Shown: one piece after another, positions 1 to 13,091 of the stretch
How the letters are laid out: each line of letters starts with the position of its first letter
Position numbering within the stretch: position 1 is the stretch's first letter
Source of the DNA: Rotaria macrura
Taxonomy: Eukaryota > Rotifera > Eurotatoria > Philodinida > Philodinidae
Length of the DNA: 64,000 nt
Assembly: GCA_900239685.1 (NCBI GenBank)
Contig: OENT01000022.1
Location: 248,001-312,000 of the forward strand
Reading direction: 5' to 3'
Position numbers and translations under genes: made by a program
Notes under the pieces: generated by a model
The model's database searches: none
What the model was told of the DNA's origin: nothing
What the model saw: the letters and a program-made list of their open reading frames with translations, nothing else

Positions 1-3000
1 TGCTACTATCACGACATGAATATCCATATTTTAGATTTTTGTGATGTTCGAAAGAGTTCAATGAAAGGAAAGGATAGTTTGTGTATCCTTTTTTTTTAAA
101 AGTACATGTATCAATTAAAAAGGAAGTATAAAACATAAACTTGAGCCTGAAGTTATTTTGACTGTGCTACTTATCTGTACTACAAATTTTAGCAATCGAA
201 ATCGAAAAATGAATATTTGTAGAGCTTTATTTGAGATAAAATTCAATGCTGAACATAATTACTATTTTGTACGTAAAATATAACATTAAAGATATAGCTT
301 TTTTTGAACAGCTGATCACTGTTAGCAAAGTTAAATAGAAATTTCTCAAAAGCTTTGCTTTTGTTCTCGATACGAGATTTTTTGAAACGATGGGAACTTG
401 TTTTATTTTTGAAAGGTTGTCAGACAATGACAAGCATCTGCTTACACCTCCAGTGCAGACATGTGTCCTTCATCAGCTTTATCTAATCGATAACATGTCA
501 CAAGAAAAATATCGAACACGTAACCATGCCCAAAAATAATAGAAGATGACACAAATAAACGATTTATCATCTTGTGCCTTATCAACAATCACAACCATGT
601 CATATAGAAAACTCTAAAAAACTGCATTGATAAGTTCACAGTATTTAAACGTTTTGTTTAAAGTTCTCATAAAATTAAAACAAATCAAGTCATTCATGCT
701 TTTGTATAATTTCAAATGAATCATGAAATTTTCAAATGAAAAATGTCATTAGTAAAAACGAGATCAACTATTGAAAGAATTGCTGATTTTGTTAGCATGA
801 TTGATAGAATTGTATGAGGAAGGACAGCTAATATCAAAAATTGAATATGTTTAAAATAAGTATGATTTGATTTTTCAAGAAACCTTTATTTAAGATTCAA
901 TACTGATGACTTGTTAAAATTTGTGAATAAGAATTCATTTGTTATACTAATATTAACTTTACCATAAGATTGTATCTTTTGGGCTCCTATTCTTGTACGT
1001 TGATGTTTGCATTAAAATCGTTATGTTTTTAATCGATTGAAGGACATCGAACCTTGAGACAGTCATTCTTGCACAATATTTATTTACATTTTTCTTACTT
1101 CACGTATTTAATCAAGTATGAAATGAATCAATAAACTCTGTGTAGATTTACTACTTTTGCTGGATGTCTATGCATTCAATATTTAAAAAAAAAACAGAAC
1201 AAATGAAAAAATATATTCATCAATACGGACTCTTTAGTAATAAAATTGATTTGGATTGTATTTTTTTTTTAAATAAACAATAGATTTTATTTTAATTCTA
1301 TTGATTTCATTCGACGAAGATGTGGAGAAAATTTTGACTATATTCAAGTTTTGCACAAACAGTTTTCAACAGTCATAGATTACTTGAGAAATTTGATTCT
1401 GATTATCAAATGATTTCAAAGAGTATGTTGTTTCTCAACATAATAAAAGTAATTTAGAAAACCTACAGATCTCTTATTAAAGACAATAAACATCAATGAC
1501 ATGTTTTCGTTAGTTTTAATGATTATAATTATCATTTTCAAATTTTCTTTAGGTAATATATTGAATTAAGCTCATAGAATTGCATCATACGTTGTTTCTT
1601 CCAAGGAAATTGGTACAATTCATCGTCAACATTGAATTTCTTAGGGTAAAAAAAACAGATTTCTACATTTATATCGATCTTCACAAAAAAACATAGCAAG
1701 TTCTTTTTTTCCTCTAGATTGGTATTTCCAATAACAGATGTCGATCTATCAAAGCTAGTAAAAATTTTAGACTTCAGTCGTCGTTACCGTTAGCAATAAA
1801 GAACTAACAACAGCTGAAAAGATTTTGTATTGGCTGATAAAAGTTTAAACAGTTAAATTTTCGAGCAGAATTCATGACTACAATTCTCCCGATATTCATT
1901 TTACTGCTTAAAAACATCAACATGTTGTCGAGTGGCGAAACCTATGTTGACAGACTTTAAAGATATAAAGAATTTGGATTAATACAAAAACTATACTTCC
2001 AGATTTTCGCCAAAAACTTCAGCAAACTCTTGAAAATCTTATGTACATCAATGGTATTCATATCGAGATAGTAGTGCAATTAGGATTGTCATTAAGGTTT
2101 CGATGAAAAAACCCTTAAAAAAATATTTCGCTGCTGTTTTTCTTTTGACAAGTACAAAAGAAAAATTTCGATTGAATTACTTATCCAAGATAGTTTGGTG
2201 AATGATTTTCAACTGTGTACAATATTCATATGTAAAACGTACTTTATTTATACTTGTATCTAAGATGCTAAAATCATCTCGCTTTATTAAACAATGCAAT
2301 CTCTTTAGTTTGAGACTACATCAATATGATCCTCATAAATATATTTTATTGGTATTGACTACAACCTATGTTATTTGATTTTTTACTCTTTGTCAAAACT
2401 TTAAAATCCAATAGAATCGATTGAAAATATTCGATCGCTATTGAAAGTTGATTAAGTTATCTTACTTTGAATACATCGATTTTCAGATGATCTTCTAGAT
2501 ATTTGTCAACTAAGTGCTTGTCGAACTATGAACTTTCAAAGTATAAATCCATTTTTCTTTGGTAGAATATGGAACACGAAAATTTTTCGAAAGTTTTCTA
2601 CCTTGATTAAAATACGAATCTGAAACTTATACACAAGTGTATTAATCTCACATTATTCAGTATTTACCTTTGAAATATCATGTAGTATTGAGATAAATTC
2701 ACATAGTTTATATCGATATGATTTCATTCTAACGATAGATTCATTACTACATAAGTTTTTTTTTAAGTTTAATATTTGAACAATTTTTCTCTTGTCTTTT
2801 TATTAAGTTTTATTTAATGATTCGATGCATACAAAATATATTTTTAGCCAAAGAAAACGCAGCATATTGGAAATTGGTATCAAAACTAATTGATAGATAC
2901 AAGTACACATACCATCGAATTATTTCGCTAATATTTGATCTTTTTTCATTTAAATCTGATTAATAATTACAAAATAAAAACAAAAGAAAGAATTCATTCC

Positions 3001-3310
3001 AAATAAATATAGAATATGTACAAATGAAAGTGAATTCGTTTAATTTCTATTGAGGATTGATCAAAAGTTCTTTTGTCGTTAAATACAAATAGAGTGATAT
3101 GAAAATATTTTCAACATTTTTTCATCAAATGCTCACGATAGTTGTTATAATTATTTACATGGCAAATTCAATCCTCCCTAATAATTTATTTTAAATGGCT
3201 TTTTGAACTCTGCTTTTTTCGACAAACATTTTAGCTACATTTGAAACTGAATGTGCATATTACACCGCCTTTGTTTAATCAGTTTAAATTTGATGAATAG
3301 AATTATTCGA
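1..3310. other. Non-coding stretch, no gene supported
   Basis: This is AT-rich sequence with no ORF or splice chain I can defend. Two short coding-like patches on the plus strand, around 1738-1797 and 1996-2095, look like decayed exons (one is flanked by an AG and a GT), but stops surround them and I cannot assign a family. Confidence 0.5.
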
Positions 3311-3472
3311 TCAAAGCTTATCTAGTACTGGATTAGGTGATAACGTCCAACGTAACATTATATTAATGCCGTTTTCTCTCAAATAAGTAATAACAGCAGA
3401 CAAGGATGAAGTCAATAATGATCGTTCAGTAATTTCACACGTTTTGAATTTTATATCTGTGTTTGCTTCCAT
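3311..3472 (-). CDS. Small uncharacterised ORF, 53 aa
   Basis: An uninterrupted 53-codon ATG-to-TGA frame starts MEANTDIKFKTCEITERS and ends SPNPVLDKL. Its codon use resembles the confident genes of the window (many A/T-ending codons and few repeats), unlike the surrounding sequence. It has no signal peptide or membrane span. I do not recognise a family. It may be a complete small protein or the surviving last exon of a decayed gene. Confidence 0.3.
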   Translation of the reverse strand: MEANTDIKFKTCEITERSLLTSSLSAVITYLRENGINIMLRWTLSPNPVLDKL

Positions 3473-3565
3473 ATCTCATCAAAAAGAGGCTTCAAACAAT
3501 ATGCAGTATGATAATTATGACTAAAAGCAGTCGGTTGCTGATTCATTTCGACTTATCTAGTCTAC

Positions 3566-3598
3566 CAACTGGTCTATAGTAAATCCATAGACCAGTTG
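3566..3598. repeat. Perfect 12-bp inverted repeat (hairpin)
   Basis: CAACTGGTCTAT at 3566-3577 is the exact reverse complement of ATAGACCAGTTG at 3587-3598, with a 9-nt loop between. It stands in non-coding DNA and no gene overlaps it. It could be a chance cruciform, a small transposon relic or a structured RNA. Confidence 0.7.
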
Positions 3599-4742
3599 TT
3601 TCGAGTAATGATTCCCAAGTTATACGGTATTTTCTAAACGTGAAGATAATCTTTTTGAAACCGACCAGGCGATCAAATATTATAATTTTTTACATGCAAT
3701 TTTTCAAGTAGGCAAAACGTTTTTCGAAAAAGAGTGACAAAAAAATCTCCAATAAATTACTAGAAAGAATTGAATTTACCATGCATGTAAATAATTATAA
3801 CAAATATCGTGAGAATTCGATGTAAATATATTGGAAATATATACTTATCGCACTATTTTTATTTAACAACGACAGAACTTTTGGTCTGACCTAAATAGTT
3901 GAATTTCAATTTGTATTCGTGAACATGAAAATTCAAATATGCTCCAAATGATATTTTGAAAAATTCTGCTCTATTTTAGATATGATTATATAATTTAAAA
4001 TCATCATGATTGTATAGATATTCTTAATAATATTAAAAAGTATTATGAAAAATAGGCTAGTAGACTGGATTGATCTATTGTAGTTCATTGTAAGAAAATG
4101 TGTCTTCAACAAAATGCTTCATTTAAATCAGTTAAAAAGAAAAACAAATATGTTAACCTTATGATTCGCCCTTGACTCTATACAGTCAGCCGATGAAAGC
4201 GAATATTGTCGAATCATAATGTAAATGTAACTTATTCTTTTATGTATCAAATGAAAGAAAAGTGTGGACGCAATTTACTTATGACCCCTACATCATTCGT
4301 TCGTTGGTAAGTTGACGATATCAACATAGAACGAAAGAAACATGTTCATATTTAAATAAAATCATTCATTGCACAAGAACGATGTCTTTTTACGAGATTT
4401 TTCTCAAAACAGGATGAATAACATCATGATTAACGTAAGTCAGAAAGGTACTTGGTAAAACAATGAAAAGTGATTCATATTATTATTTTCGTTTCTCATT
4501 TTTTCTCGGTTGTTCTTTTGTACATCCATAAGAGTTGACGTTTTCTAAATTTATTGTCAGCAATGTTCTTATTCGTTTCGCAAACACTTACAAGCTTTAT
4601 GTTTTATTTTCGTCTTGTTTCTATCAATCTCTATAAATATTTGTTTGTTTTTCGTCTCGTTTGATAATTACCTATGCAGATATTTATCTTATAGTTTCAT
4701 TTTTATATTTATTTTTTGTAGACTATGTTTCAATGATTAAAT

Positions 4743-7700
4743 ATGAGTAAAAACAACAAGAATTTCAAACGCTCACGTTCAAAGTTGGTTGTCGAACAAG
4801 AGAAATTTTTCTAATAATTATTTCTATTTTTATTTTTCAGTGAGGATTCAAAGCATTCGCCAGCAAAGAGGTTCGATGACAATATATCTTATTTGCGTAT
4901 CGTTAATTTATTGCAATGTTTGTATACATTTATTTCGTTTTAGACAATATCGAAACGAAAATGAAAAACGTCGTCGTGATTTATTTAGTCAATTGATTTC
5001 TAATTTACAAGAAATTCTTATTATTGATAAAAAATCCTCGCCGGATGATCAAACAAATCAAGCATGTTCACCAACAAATAAGCTAGATAAAGCATCTATT
5101 TTACGTGAAACTGCTTCATACTTAAAAGCACATCAGAGTAGTAAGATGTATTTACATTTCTTGTTTATAGCCTTCTACTTATAAGAAGGTCATTGACTTT
5201 CAAAGCTATTTACAAGGTCCAAATTTCATACGTGACCTTCTATTGCAATAGAACTTTTCTATTTTTTGGCTTCGACTTGCCGATTCAAATTTCTGTTAGT
5301 ATAAATTGCAAATATTGCTCATGATCGGATCAAACGAACATTCGCATTGTCAAATAAAGCTGTGAATGTTAATGAGCCCCTACCTAGCATGTATGAATCA
5401 TAATGTTTTATTCTCAAAGTATACAGTCTACGATATATGTTCCCGTACTTCAGTTCAACAGAGATATTCTCCATTTGTGTTTGTGGTTGAATCGAGCTTG
5501 ACAAGTTGCACTAGATACAAATGATTCCAAATGTATCGAACAAGTAATTTGTTCTAATTATCATTTTATTATTATTGCTGGTAGGTTCGAAAAACCTTGC
5601 ATTACGTTGTATGCTTTACACACGTGTCTAAATATCAGTTGCTTTGATTGTATAAAATATTTATTTAATGATAGTAATCATATGTGAACATACTATTACC
5701 AAACATCAGTAAAAAGCATTGTATTTAAAAACGAAATCTTGAAAATTATTGATTTTCATCAAGTTCTATTCAACCATGATGACAAAACGAAAATATTAAT
5801 ACCTTTTGAATAATGGAATGTATGAACAAAACATTTACTGTAAAAACCTTGAAATTCTATGCGTATGATCGGACTCTTTCACTTACATTAAATAATGTTC
5901 CGTTGAATGAAATATATTCTAATAAACTAATCAATTTCTTAAAATAATTTAACACATTAATAGCTCAGATTTTTCCATACCAATATCAAAACATCAATAT
6001 GAAAATTAGAACAAATAACCTTTCTGACGAGCAAAATTATTTTCGTATCCATTTTACTGCACCTAGACAACCTTGACCGCATGATACTATTCCATAGTCA
6101 ACCTCTATTCGATAGTTATTAGAAAGATACATCTGAGTGCTATGAGGATGAAGATAAAATTTCATAGATGAAAAAAAAACACTACTTATTCGTTTCCTTG
6201 GGAAATCTATTGAACAATATATATTCATCAAAACTAAACGTTCGAATATCAATGTTCTGCTTATTTTTATTTTTAATCGCTATTAGAATTAACATACGAT
6301 ACAAGTTCAATTGCATCAAATTCACGAACAATTTCCGATCGAAAACATGATATTGATTTCTCTTGGAAACCATCATCGAATATCGTTTTCGATGAAGAAT
6401 GGATTCAAACAGCAATCGAAGTAAAAAATAAAGAGAAGCTTATTTGAATAAATCATGAAATTCATTTCTCCTTATTATTTAGTCCATGAATTGTTTCTTT
6501 CTTGTTGCAAAATCTGATCCTTATAATTGTCAAATAGTTTATGTATCAAGAAATATAAGTTCATTACTTGATTATTCTCAAGTAAACATAGTTGAAGAAA
6601 AATTCATTTTTGAAGAAAAACAATGTGAGCCTTTTGATTTAGAATGAACTTCTTAATCGTTCTTTGTTTGAATTTATTTTACCACGAGATCATGATCAAT
6701 TACGTGATTACTTTTTAAAAAATCACAAAGGTTTTTAACGAACTATTACATAAATATACGATGAAAACTCGACTATCTTTTCTTCTATTAATTTAGTCTT
6801 AGAAGCATGTGATGTAGCCTGGAGACGAGCAACAAGAGAGGAATATGAGCGATGTACAATCATTGGAGCATTTCGACAAAGTCTATGAGAAAACAATGTT
6901 TTATTGTAAAGAATTAAATTTGGTTTTCTTTTATATGAAATTTTAGTTAACAAAGAACGAGAAGACAATACTGAAAAATTTTTGATGTCAATCGTAAAAT
7001 TAAACACACAGGATCGAACAATCATTATTAATAATAAGAATGCAATCAGTCAATTTACAACTCGTATAAATCTCCACGGAAGATTTATTAACATTGATTC
7101 GAAGTTTGAACGTTTTTCTTTTCTTTTAATATTAATTTTTACTTTCCCTTGTTTTATTTACTAGTGCTCGTGAATTTCTCGGCTACAGTTTGTACGAATT
7201 AGTGGGTCGAACACATTTTGATTTTGTTCATCCTGATGATCTACCGATTATCGCTCGAGCACATAAAATATGTTGGTTTTCTTTTGTCTCTATAGAAACT
7301 TAAAGATAAAAACATTGAGAAAAAATTTAGGGAAAGAACATGGAAGTGGCAAAAGTGATCCATATAGATTTTTAACGAAAGGCCAACAATGGATCTATGT
7401 TGAAACGCAGTGTCAAGTGCAAATCAATTCTTGGTCAGGAAAGCCTGAAAATTATATTTGTACATCAAGTCTTCTACAAAAGTATGCACCATTATTCCGT
7501 TTGTTTGAAAATCGAGAAAAAAACATGTTCTATTTGTATTTATCTTGAATTAGTTCAAGTGATTCTTTGCAAAAACCAATATCATATCTATCAGCATCTT
7601 CTCAAACGGCTCTTTTCTCCAGTGAATATTTCATTTTTCTTTTACATATTTGTGTAGAGTATAGAAAGAAACATCTTGAATTTTTTCATCTAAAATCTTC

Positions 7701-9978
7701 ACACTATCGAGTGAGATGACACGAGTTTATCAATGACATTGCTCGACTTGAGTTTATTCTAGCTATATATCATCAGGTTATCGAATTTATTGTACTGAAC
7801 TATTTCAGATAAATGATTTGTTCAGATAAACATAGAAGTTCAAGTTTCATGTAACTATCACATAAAAACATTTCTCAGCATATTTGACCATCGTAGTATT
7901 CCGTTGTCTATAATTTGAAAATTTTATATCTCTAAGAAATATTGTTTCAATCTTCTAACTTAGTTTATGAGAACTATTCTAGCAATGGTTCATGAGTGTT
8001 CAAAGATTTCAGTTAGATTTTTATGATCTGTTTCCTCAAGAATACTATGTAGCAGTATTCGCGGGAAAAAAATATGATCCTCAGAATATGAAGGACATTG
8101 GAAACAGATACTGTGTTGTTTAAAAGTAAAACAAAGGTGTAGTGTATGTAATGTTATCGAATGTCTTTCATCAACATCATCGTTCTCCTACGCTGTATCA
8201 CAGATGAAACTTAGAAATAATTTACAAATACAATCGTACAAAATTTTATAACCTATTTTAAGATAAGTCCCAATAATAATTATGTATACTTGTGATCGAT
8301 TTTTCTTCATCTAATGAGCAGACATCGGCATGACTAACGAGTTGTCGTATGCGTGTCGTAGAACAAAAGTAAAGAACACATTCATTCAATTGTGATTCAA
8401 GAAAAGAAGGACTAAAGACGATGTAAAATCAAATATTCAAATTCTACATTTTCTATGTATATATTAAAATTTGCAATTTTCTACCAGTCAAGCAAATCAT
8501 ATTCATGGACCTTTCTTCGCTCTAATGATTATATACTGTAACCTTCATAGGCTTTAGAAATTTGTTCGAAATTACACCTGCTCTCTATAAGAATCTATTC
8601 ATTGTTGAAAATTTATCTTAATCAAATAGAATCGAATAGCTATTGCTATTCGTGTTACTGCTAGAAAAGTTTGAAGACTAAATTAACATAGTATGACAAT
8701 TTTCATTGGTGTTAACTTATTAAAAAACTACTCACCTTCAGCTTGCATCTTCAATCAAGAAAAAATAGTTGCATAGTTCATCTTTATTTCGATTTCAAAA
8801 ATCACTATTTCAAAGAGACGTACTAGAATAAATACGATAAATATATCGTTATAAATCACGAGGAAACTACAGCTATTATAATTAGATCGAATCAATACGA
8901 ATATTTACCAAAATGTTGATTGATGACTATAGAAACTATTTGAAGTAAAAAGTAAAAATTTTCCTTTATTCCATGTTCTTTAGCAATTGGTACAATGTCA
9001 AAATCAACAACACAAAAGCCAGATTCTTCATCGGATACTCAGATAACTGTACGTCATTAACTTTCATTTGAAAAAGAAAACAAAGAATAATCAACGAAGC
9101 AATAAAACTTGTTTTACTTAGTCATTTTTATCTCATCTTGGAAATGAATCGTATCGAGCCAACATTCGAGAAAAATTAAATGAACGTCGAATACAAAAAC
9201 AAGCTGAAATAGGTTTTCGTCAAGAAGAAATTCGAGTTATTGAAGACATAGTTCAATTTATTGATCAATTCGAATCAAAACTTTCAAGAAGTACTACAAC
9301 GGTGACAACAATAACTAATTCTTCAATTCTATCATTACCAACAGCGAGTAATTTAGCATCTTCCACAAATCGAACTGTTCCACAAGGTTAACAATTTTTT
9401 AGACGATATTAATAATTCTATATTTGTTTACATAAAATTTAGATCTTATGAATCCAACTAATGCATTGGATAGAACAGATGATATCATAATATTATCGCC
9501 TTCATCATTTAGTAGTGCATCTAATATTGTCTCTCGTGGATCTACATCAGCAAGATCTTTGCGTCATCATTCGTCAGCAAGATCTTCGCGTCGTAATTCA
9601 TCGACAGAGAAGCCAACTGTTCTTTCATCAAAAGACGAAACAATTTTCGATACATTGACAAATGCATTATATTCTCCTCAGCAAGGAACACTTAATCTGT
9701 CATCACCCATTACACCACTGTCAATCAATATGATTTCATCCCCAATAACTCCATTTTCATTATCAATGTCACCCATGGGAATAGCGGTTACATCTGAATC
9801 CCCTATATCAATACCACTATCAACTAATAATTTAACAATACATACTAATAAGAATCTAATATCCTCACCATCTTCGACTTCAACAGAACACAGAACAAAT
9901 TTAAATCAAATATCAGCAGAAAAATCTCCAAGAAAATCATCTTTTAATCGTTCATTACCACATAGTATCGTATCATGA
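4743..9978 (+). CDS. CLOCK: CLOCK circadian bHLH-PAS transcription factor (14 exons)
   Basis: This is the positive-limb circadian transcription factor, which in animals pairs with BMAL1/CYCLE on E-boxes in the nucleus. My exons are 4743-4783, 4841-4870, 4944-5140, 6287-6420, 6483-6581, 6643-6730, 6797-6880, 6947-7103, 7165-7271, 7331-7481, 7554-7621, 8984-9048, 9122-9386 and 9443-9978. They total 2022 nt and encode 673 aa in frame. The bHLH (about residues 22-88) has the basic motif RNENEKRRRD, and KLDKASILRE in helix 2. PAS-A (about 120-220) includes CFFLVAKSD, IVYVSRNISSLLDYSQ and FILPRDHDQL. PAS-B (about 245-370) has FVHPDDL and the CLOCK signature YRFLTKGQQWI. Residues about 422-451 match the CLOCK exon-19 coiled coil (FRQEEIRVIEDIV). 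The tail is Ser/Thr-rich, with no poly-Q. Human CLOCK is longer (846 aa). Unusual points are a roughly 15-residue insertion in the bHLH loop and two long introns (5141-6286 and 7622-8983). NPAS2 is the alternative name, since invertebrates have one ancestor of both. Confidence 0.93.
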
Positions 9979-12830
9979 GCTTTCATTATATATAAATAGC
10001 AGCATATTTTCGTTTCGTTTTTTGTTAAATAAAAATCACATTCCATGTTACTTTTTTTCGTTAAAATACAATTAGGTAATTATTATTTACTATTCTAATG
10101 TCATCTCATTAATTTACTTTTGAAAATCGTTCTTATGTTTCATATATATATATATGTATATCCTTATTTTATCATTACATTGAAGTGAGCGAACAATATC
10201 ATTCAAAACGATATTCGCACCATTTAAATGGAATTTTTTTTTTCTAACCAAATATGTTGAATAAAATTGTTACTTTTGTCAATATATCTTACTAAAAAAA
10301 GAGAAAAGGAAAGGAAACTGAATGAGACGGTGTGAACAATCAATGATACCAAGACACTAAGATTTACGGTTCAACAGATAGACATTGTTTTCGTTGTACA
10401 TTTGATTTGAATAGCTATTATTTTCCTTTCTGATACATCTTATTACTTTTGTTAACAAGACACTACTCTTGCACCACGGTTAATCCAGCTAAAAATTATC
10501 GGTATCATATAGCTTATGCGTTCTATTTTCATGTTTCTTTCTTAAGATCATTTCAAATGTTAACCACCTGTAATTCATATTTAACATGTATAACTTATGT
10601 TAAATTTTAGTTTCTATATAAAAATTTCATTTCATGAATGTAATTTACGTATTGTCAGTCTCATCGCGTGCATAGAAGTTCTTAACATTTTGTTTTTTTG
10701 TTTTAATGATAGTCTTAAGAAGGTGAGAAATTGGTGTCATATGTGATTCGATCGATGAACAATCAACATATGTCCGCAAATCATTATGTCTCTTTGCATA
10801 TTAACATAGACGACTATCGATTCAACATATTCTAGATTAAATTTTTATCGAAATCAATTTTATGTATTAGATCGCAAACTCTAGATTTATCACAGATTAA
10901 TTCGGTATGACATTGTATGTTAATTTATTGATAAACATATCAAATTTTTGTAAAGAAAATACGATGTCAATTAACGGTAGTTGTTTAATCTGTGTATGAA
11001 TAGTTCGTGTGTTGAATGATCGTTAGTTTTCAATGTATATAAAAGATGCCGACATCCTCATAAAGTGTGACACCATCATAAGAGAAAAGATGGTGACAAT
11101 ATTGATTGATCGGTGTTATACTATATTGTCTTGATACACATCCAAACAAGTAATCGGACACGCGACGTTAATCAATGTTTGTTCATTTCCGTTTCACGCT
11201 TTTTCTTTTTCCAATTTTTTAATTTATATTTACAATCAAACAACAACAAACTACTTTATTATCAAAACGAGGCAATATTTTACACTTTGCATTTTGTTTA
11301 TTATCTTACTTTTATAGATATTATGAATATAACAATGCATTGTCAAAACTATCTTTTGCAAAGATTGTACAATCGAACAGCCAATTAAATGAAAAATATC
11401 TTCGCTTATAGAGATAAATTTCGGTTATTATCAAAAAGGAAAAAAAAATATTGATTCATCTAGTTCATTCGTCGATTCAAAAGGACAGGAAAAAGAAATC
11501 GATTCTCGACATGTTTGATTCAAATTTAAACAATAGGAACGAGAAATTCTCTAAAACACATTATGGCATATCTCTAGGCTCGAAATGACTGATCTGTGAT
11601 CTAGAAAATAACGAGGAACGTTGCTATATAGAAAAAAAACGTGAAGTCTAAAAGATATTATACGAATAGAGCTAGTCAAGTTCAGAGCGATATTTCAAAA
11701 CGTTTATGCTATTCATCTCTTAAGTATAATTATTGATACGTCTGAAGATAGTTAATCTGTTATTGGCAAAGACTTACTCGAAAAGAAGCTTTTCGATTCA
11801 AACTTAAGAGGATAGAATAAAAACATTCTTCAATATTTTATTAGTAATTTACGTATTCCAACAAGTTTTTTTTGAAGAACATTTGAATCTTTATGATATC
11901 CTCCTAATATGTATTCAATCATTGAAACATGTCACGTTGCTATCAAATCATTTTTTAAACGAAACGAAAATTTTCTCTTGACTAATCGATTCATTTTTAG
12001 TATGTTCTGATTTTTCTGTGACTATGGTCGATCTCGTTATTAGGAAAACTTGGATAATAGACTTTCAAATGTTGAAATTTTCTATGAAATACATTCATCG
12101 AGGAATTTGTAACGTTTTGTACTTAGTATCTTCTTCTATATTCAGATATTGATTATTCAAATCTCTTTGATGTCTAAAAGCAAACTTTTGCATCTTCACA
12201 CAGGATATAATCGAACAACAAAAACCTTTATAATCTAATAAGCTCATTAAGAACTTTGTTTGTCGTAGAGTTTATAATTCGAAAATCGATTCTCCTATGT
12301 TAGAAAGTTGTCGTTTGGAAAAATTTCGAACAGTATTCATATCTCAGGAAAACAATTGTAACCGTGAGTTACATTGACGAATAACATACAAGTATTCGTT
12401 GACATACGGTGAATAAAAAAAACTAAATGGGAATTAGTTTTTGATTGATTTGAGGACATTGGTATAAATGATAATTTCATATAAATCAATGATGTCATTT
12501 GTTTTGTCAGTTGATTGAAAACTCTTGTCCATATGTTTTATTTTTTATGTTGAAAATAATAATAAGAAACAACCTTGTCGATTGATTGAATATTCAAGTG
12601 GATAATTGTTATAGTCGATCACCAGTATGTCAATATTTATAATCATTGATTAGATCATAAGAGATAGACAACAAGAGATTTTCTGGGCGGGATATGTTTT
12701 TTTGACGCCATTGAAAGTAGTCACTAGAGAGACAATTTTATTCATGCTTCAGTGGTGTCAACGTTTTTATTTTTATTTATATTTTTTTTATTTAATGATT
12801 AAAATGAAGAAAACAAAAGAAAATTTTTAA
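9979..12830. other. Intergenic, no gene seen
   Basis: This is AT-rich DNA between CLOCK and the small basic-protein gene. It contains an (AT)n tract at 10141-10162 and a good TATA-like box (TATATAAAAG, about 11036), but no convincing transcript or ORF follows that box. Confidence 0.5.
10141..10162. repeat. (AT)n microsatellite
   Basis: A short AT dinucleotide run interrupted by one G, in the presumed 3' flank of CLOCK. Confidence 0.8.
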
Positions 12831-13091
12831 TTACAAAAACCAAATTTGAATAACTGAACGTTTTTTCTTGTGTAGTGTTTTTGTTTGTTGACCGTAGAAT
12901 AGATGACGATAATCATTACTGTTGACTTGTTTTTTCTTTTTTCGTGGTCGATGAATAGTAGTTTTTGATGTAGCCATTTTTGGCGTTGATGTTCTAGGTC
13001 CACCACTTGATAATGAACAACATTTTCTTATCGGCGTACTTGCACGATCATTCGGTAATGCTGTCCACATTTTGTCAATTTTGTTGCGCAT
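12831..13091 (-). CDS. Small very basic hypothetical protein, 86 aa
   Basis: A single uninterrupted 86-codon frame begins MRNKIDKMWTALPNDRAST and ends at a TAA. The protein is rich in Lys, Arg, Ser and Thr, with the cluster RPRKKKKQ at about residues 48-55 and HKKKR near the end, so a nucleic-acid-binding or nuclear role is conceivable. It has no signal peptide or membrane span. Codon use resembles the confident genes. A second ATG (residue 8) is possible. I recognise no family. Hidden introns or a longer gene cannot be excluded. Confidence 0.4.
   Translation of the reverse strand: MRNKIDKMWTALPNDRASTPIRKCCSLSSGGPRTSTPKMATSKTTIHRPRKKKKQVNSNDYRHLFYGQQTKTLHKKKRSVIQIWFL

Noticed and set aside
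1738..2095. Gene on the plus strand at about 1.7-2.1 kb
   Set aside because: Two coding-like patches exist (one reads DVDLSKLVKILDFSRRY), but stops between them and the lack of a consistent splice chain leave too little to call a gene or a family.
6037..6415. Several 60-77 codon frames inside the CLOCK intron
   Set aside because: They overlap each other on both strands, have AT-driven composition, and one overlaps the real exon at 6287-6420.
11036..11388. TATA box with a downstream 91-codon frame
   Set aside because: TATATAAAAG is a good box, but the frame is rich in Phe, Leu and Asn from AT-rich sequence, and the first ATG after the box gives only a very short peptide.
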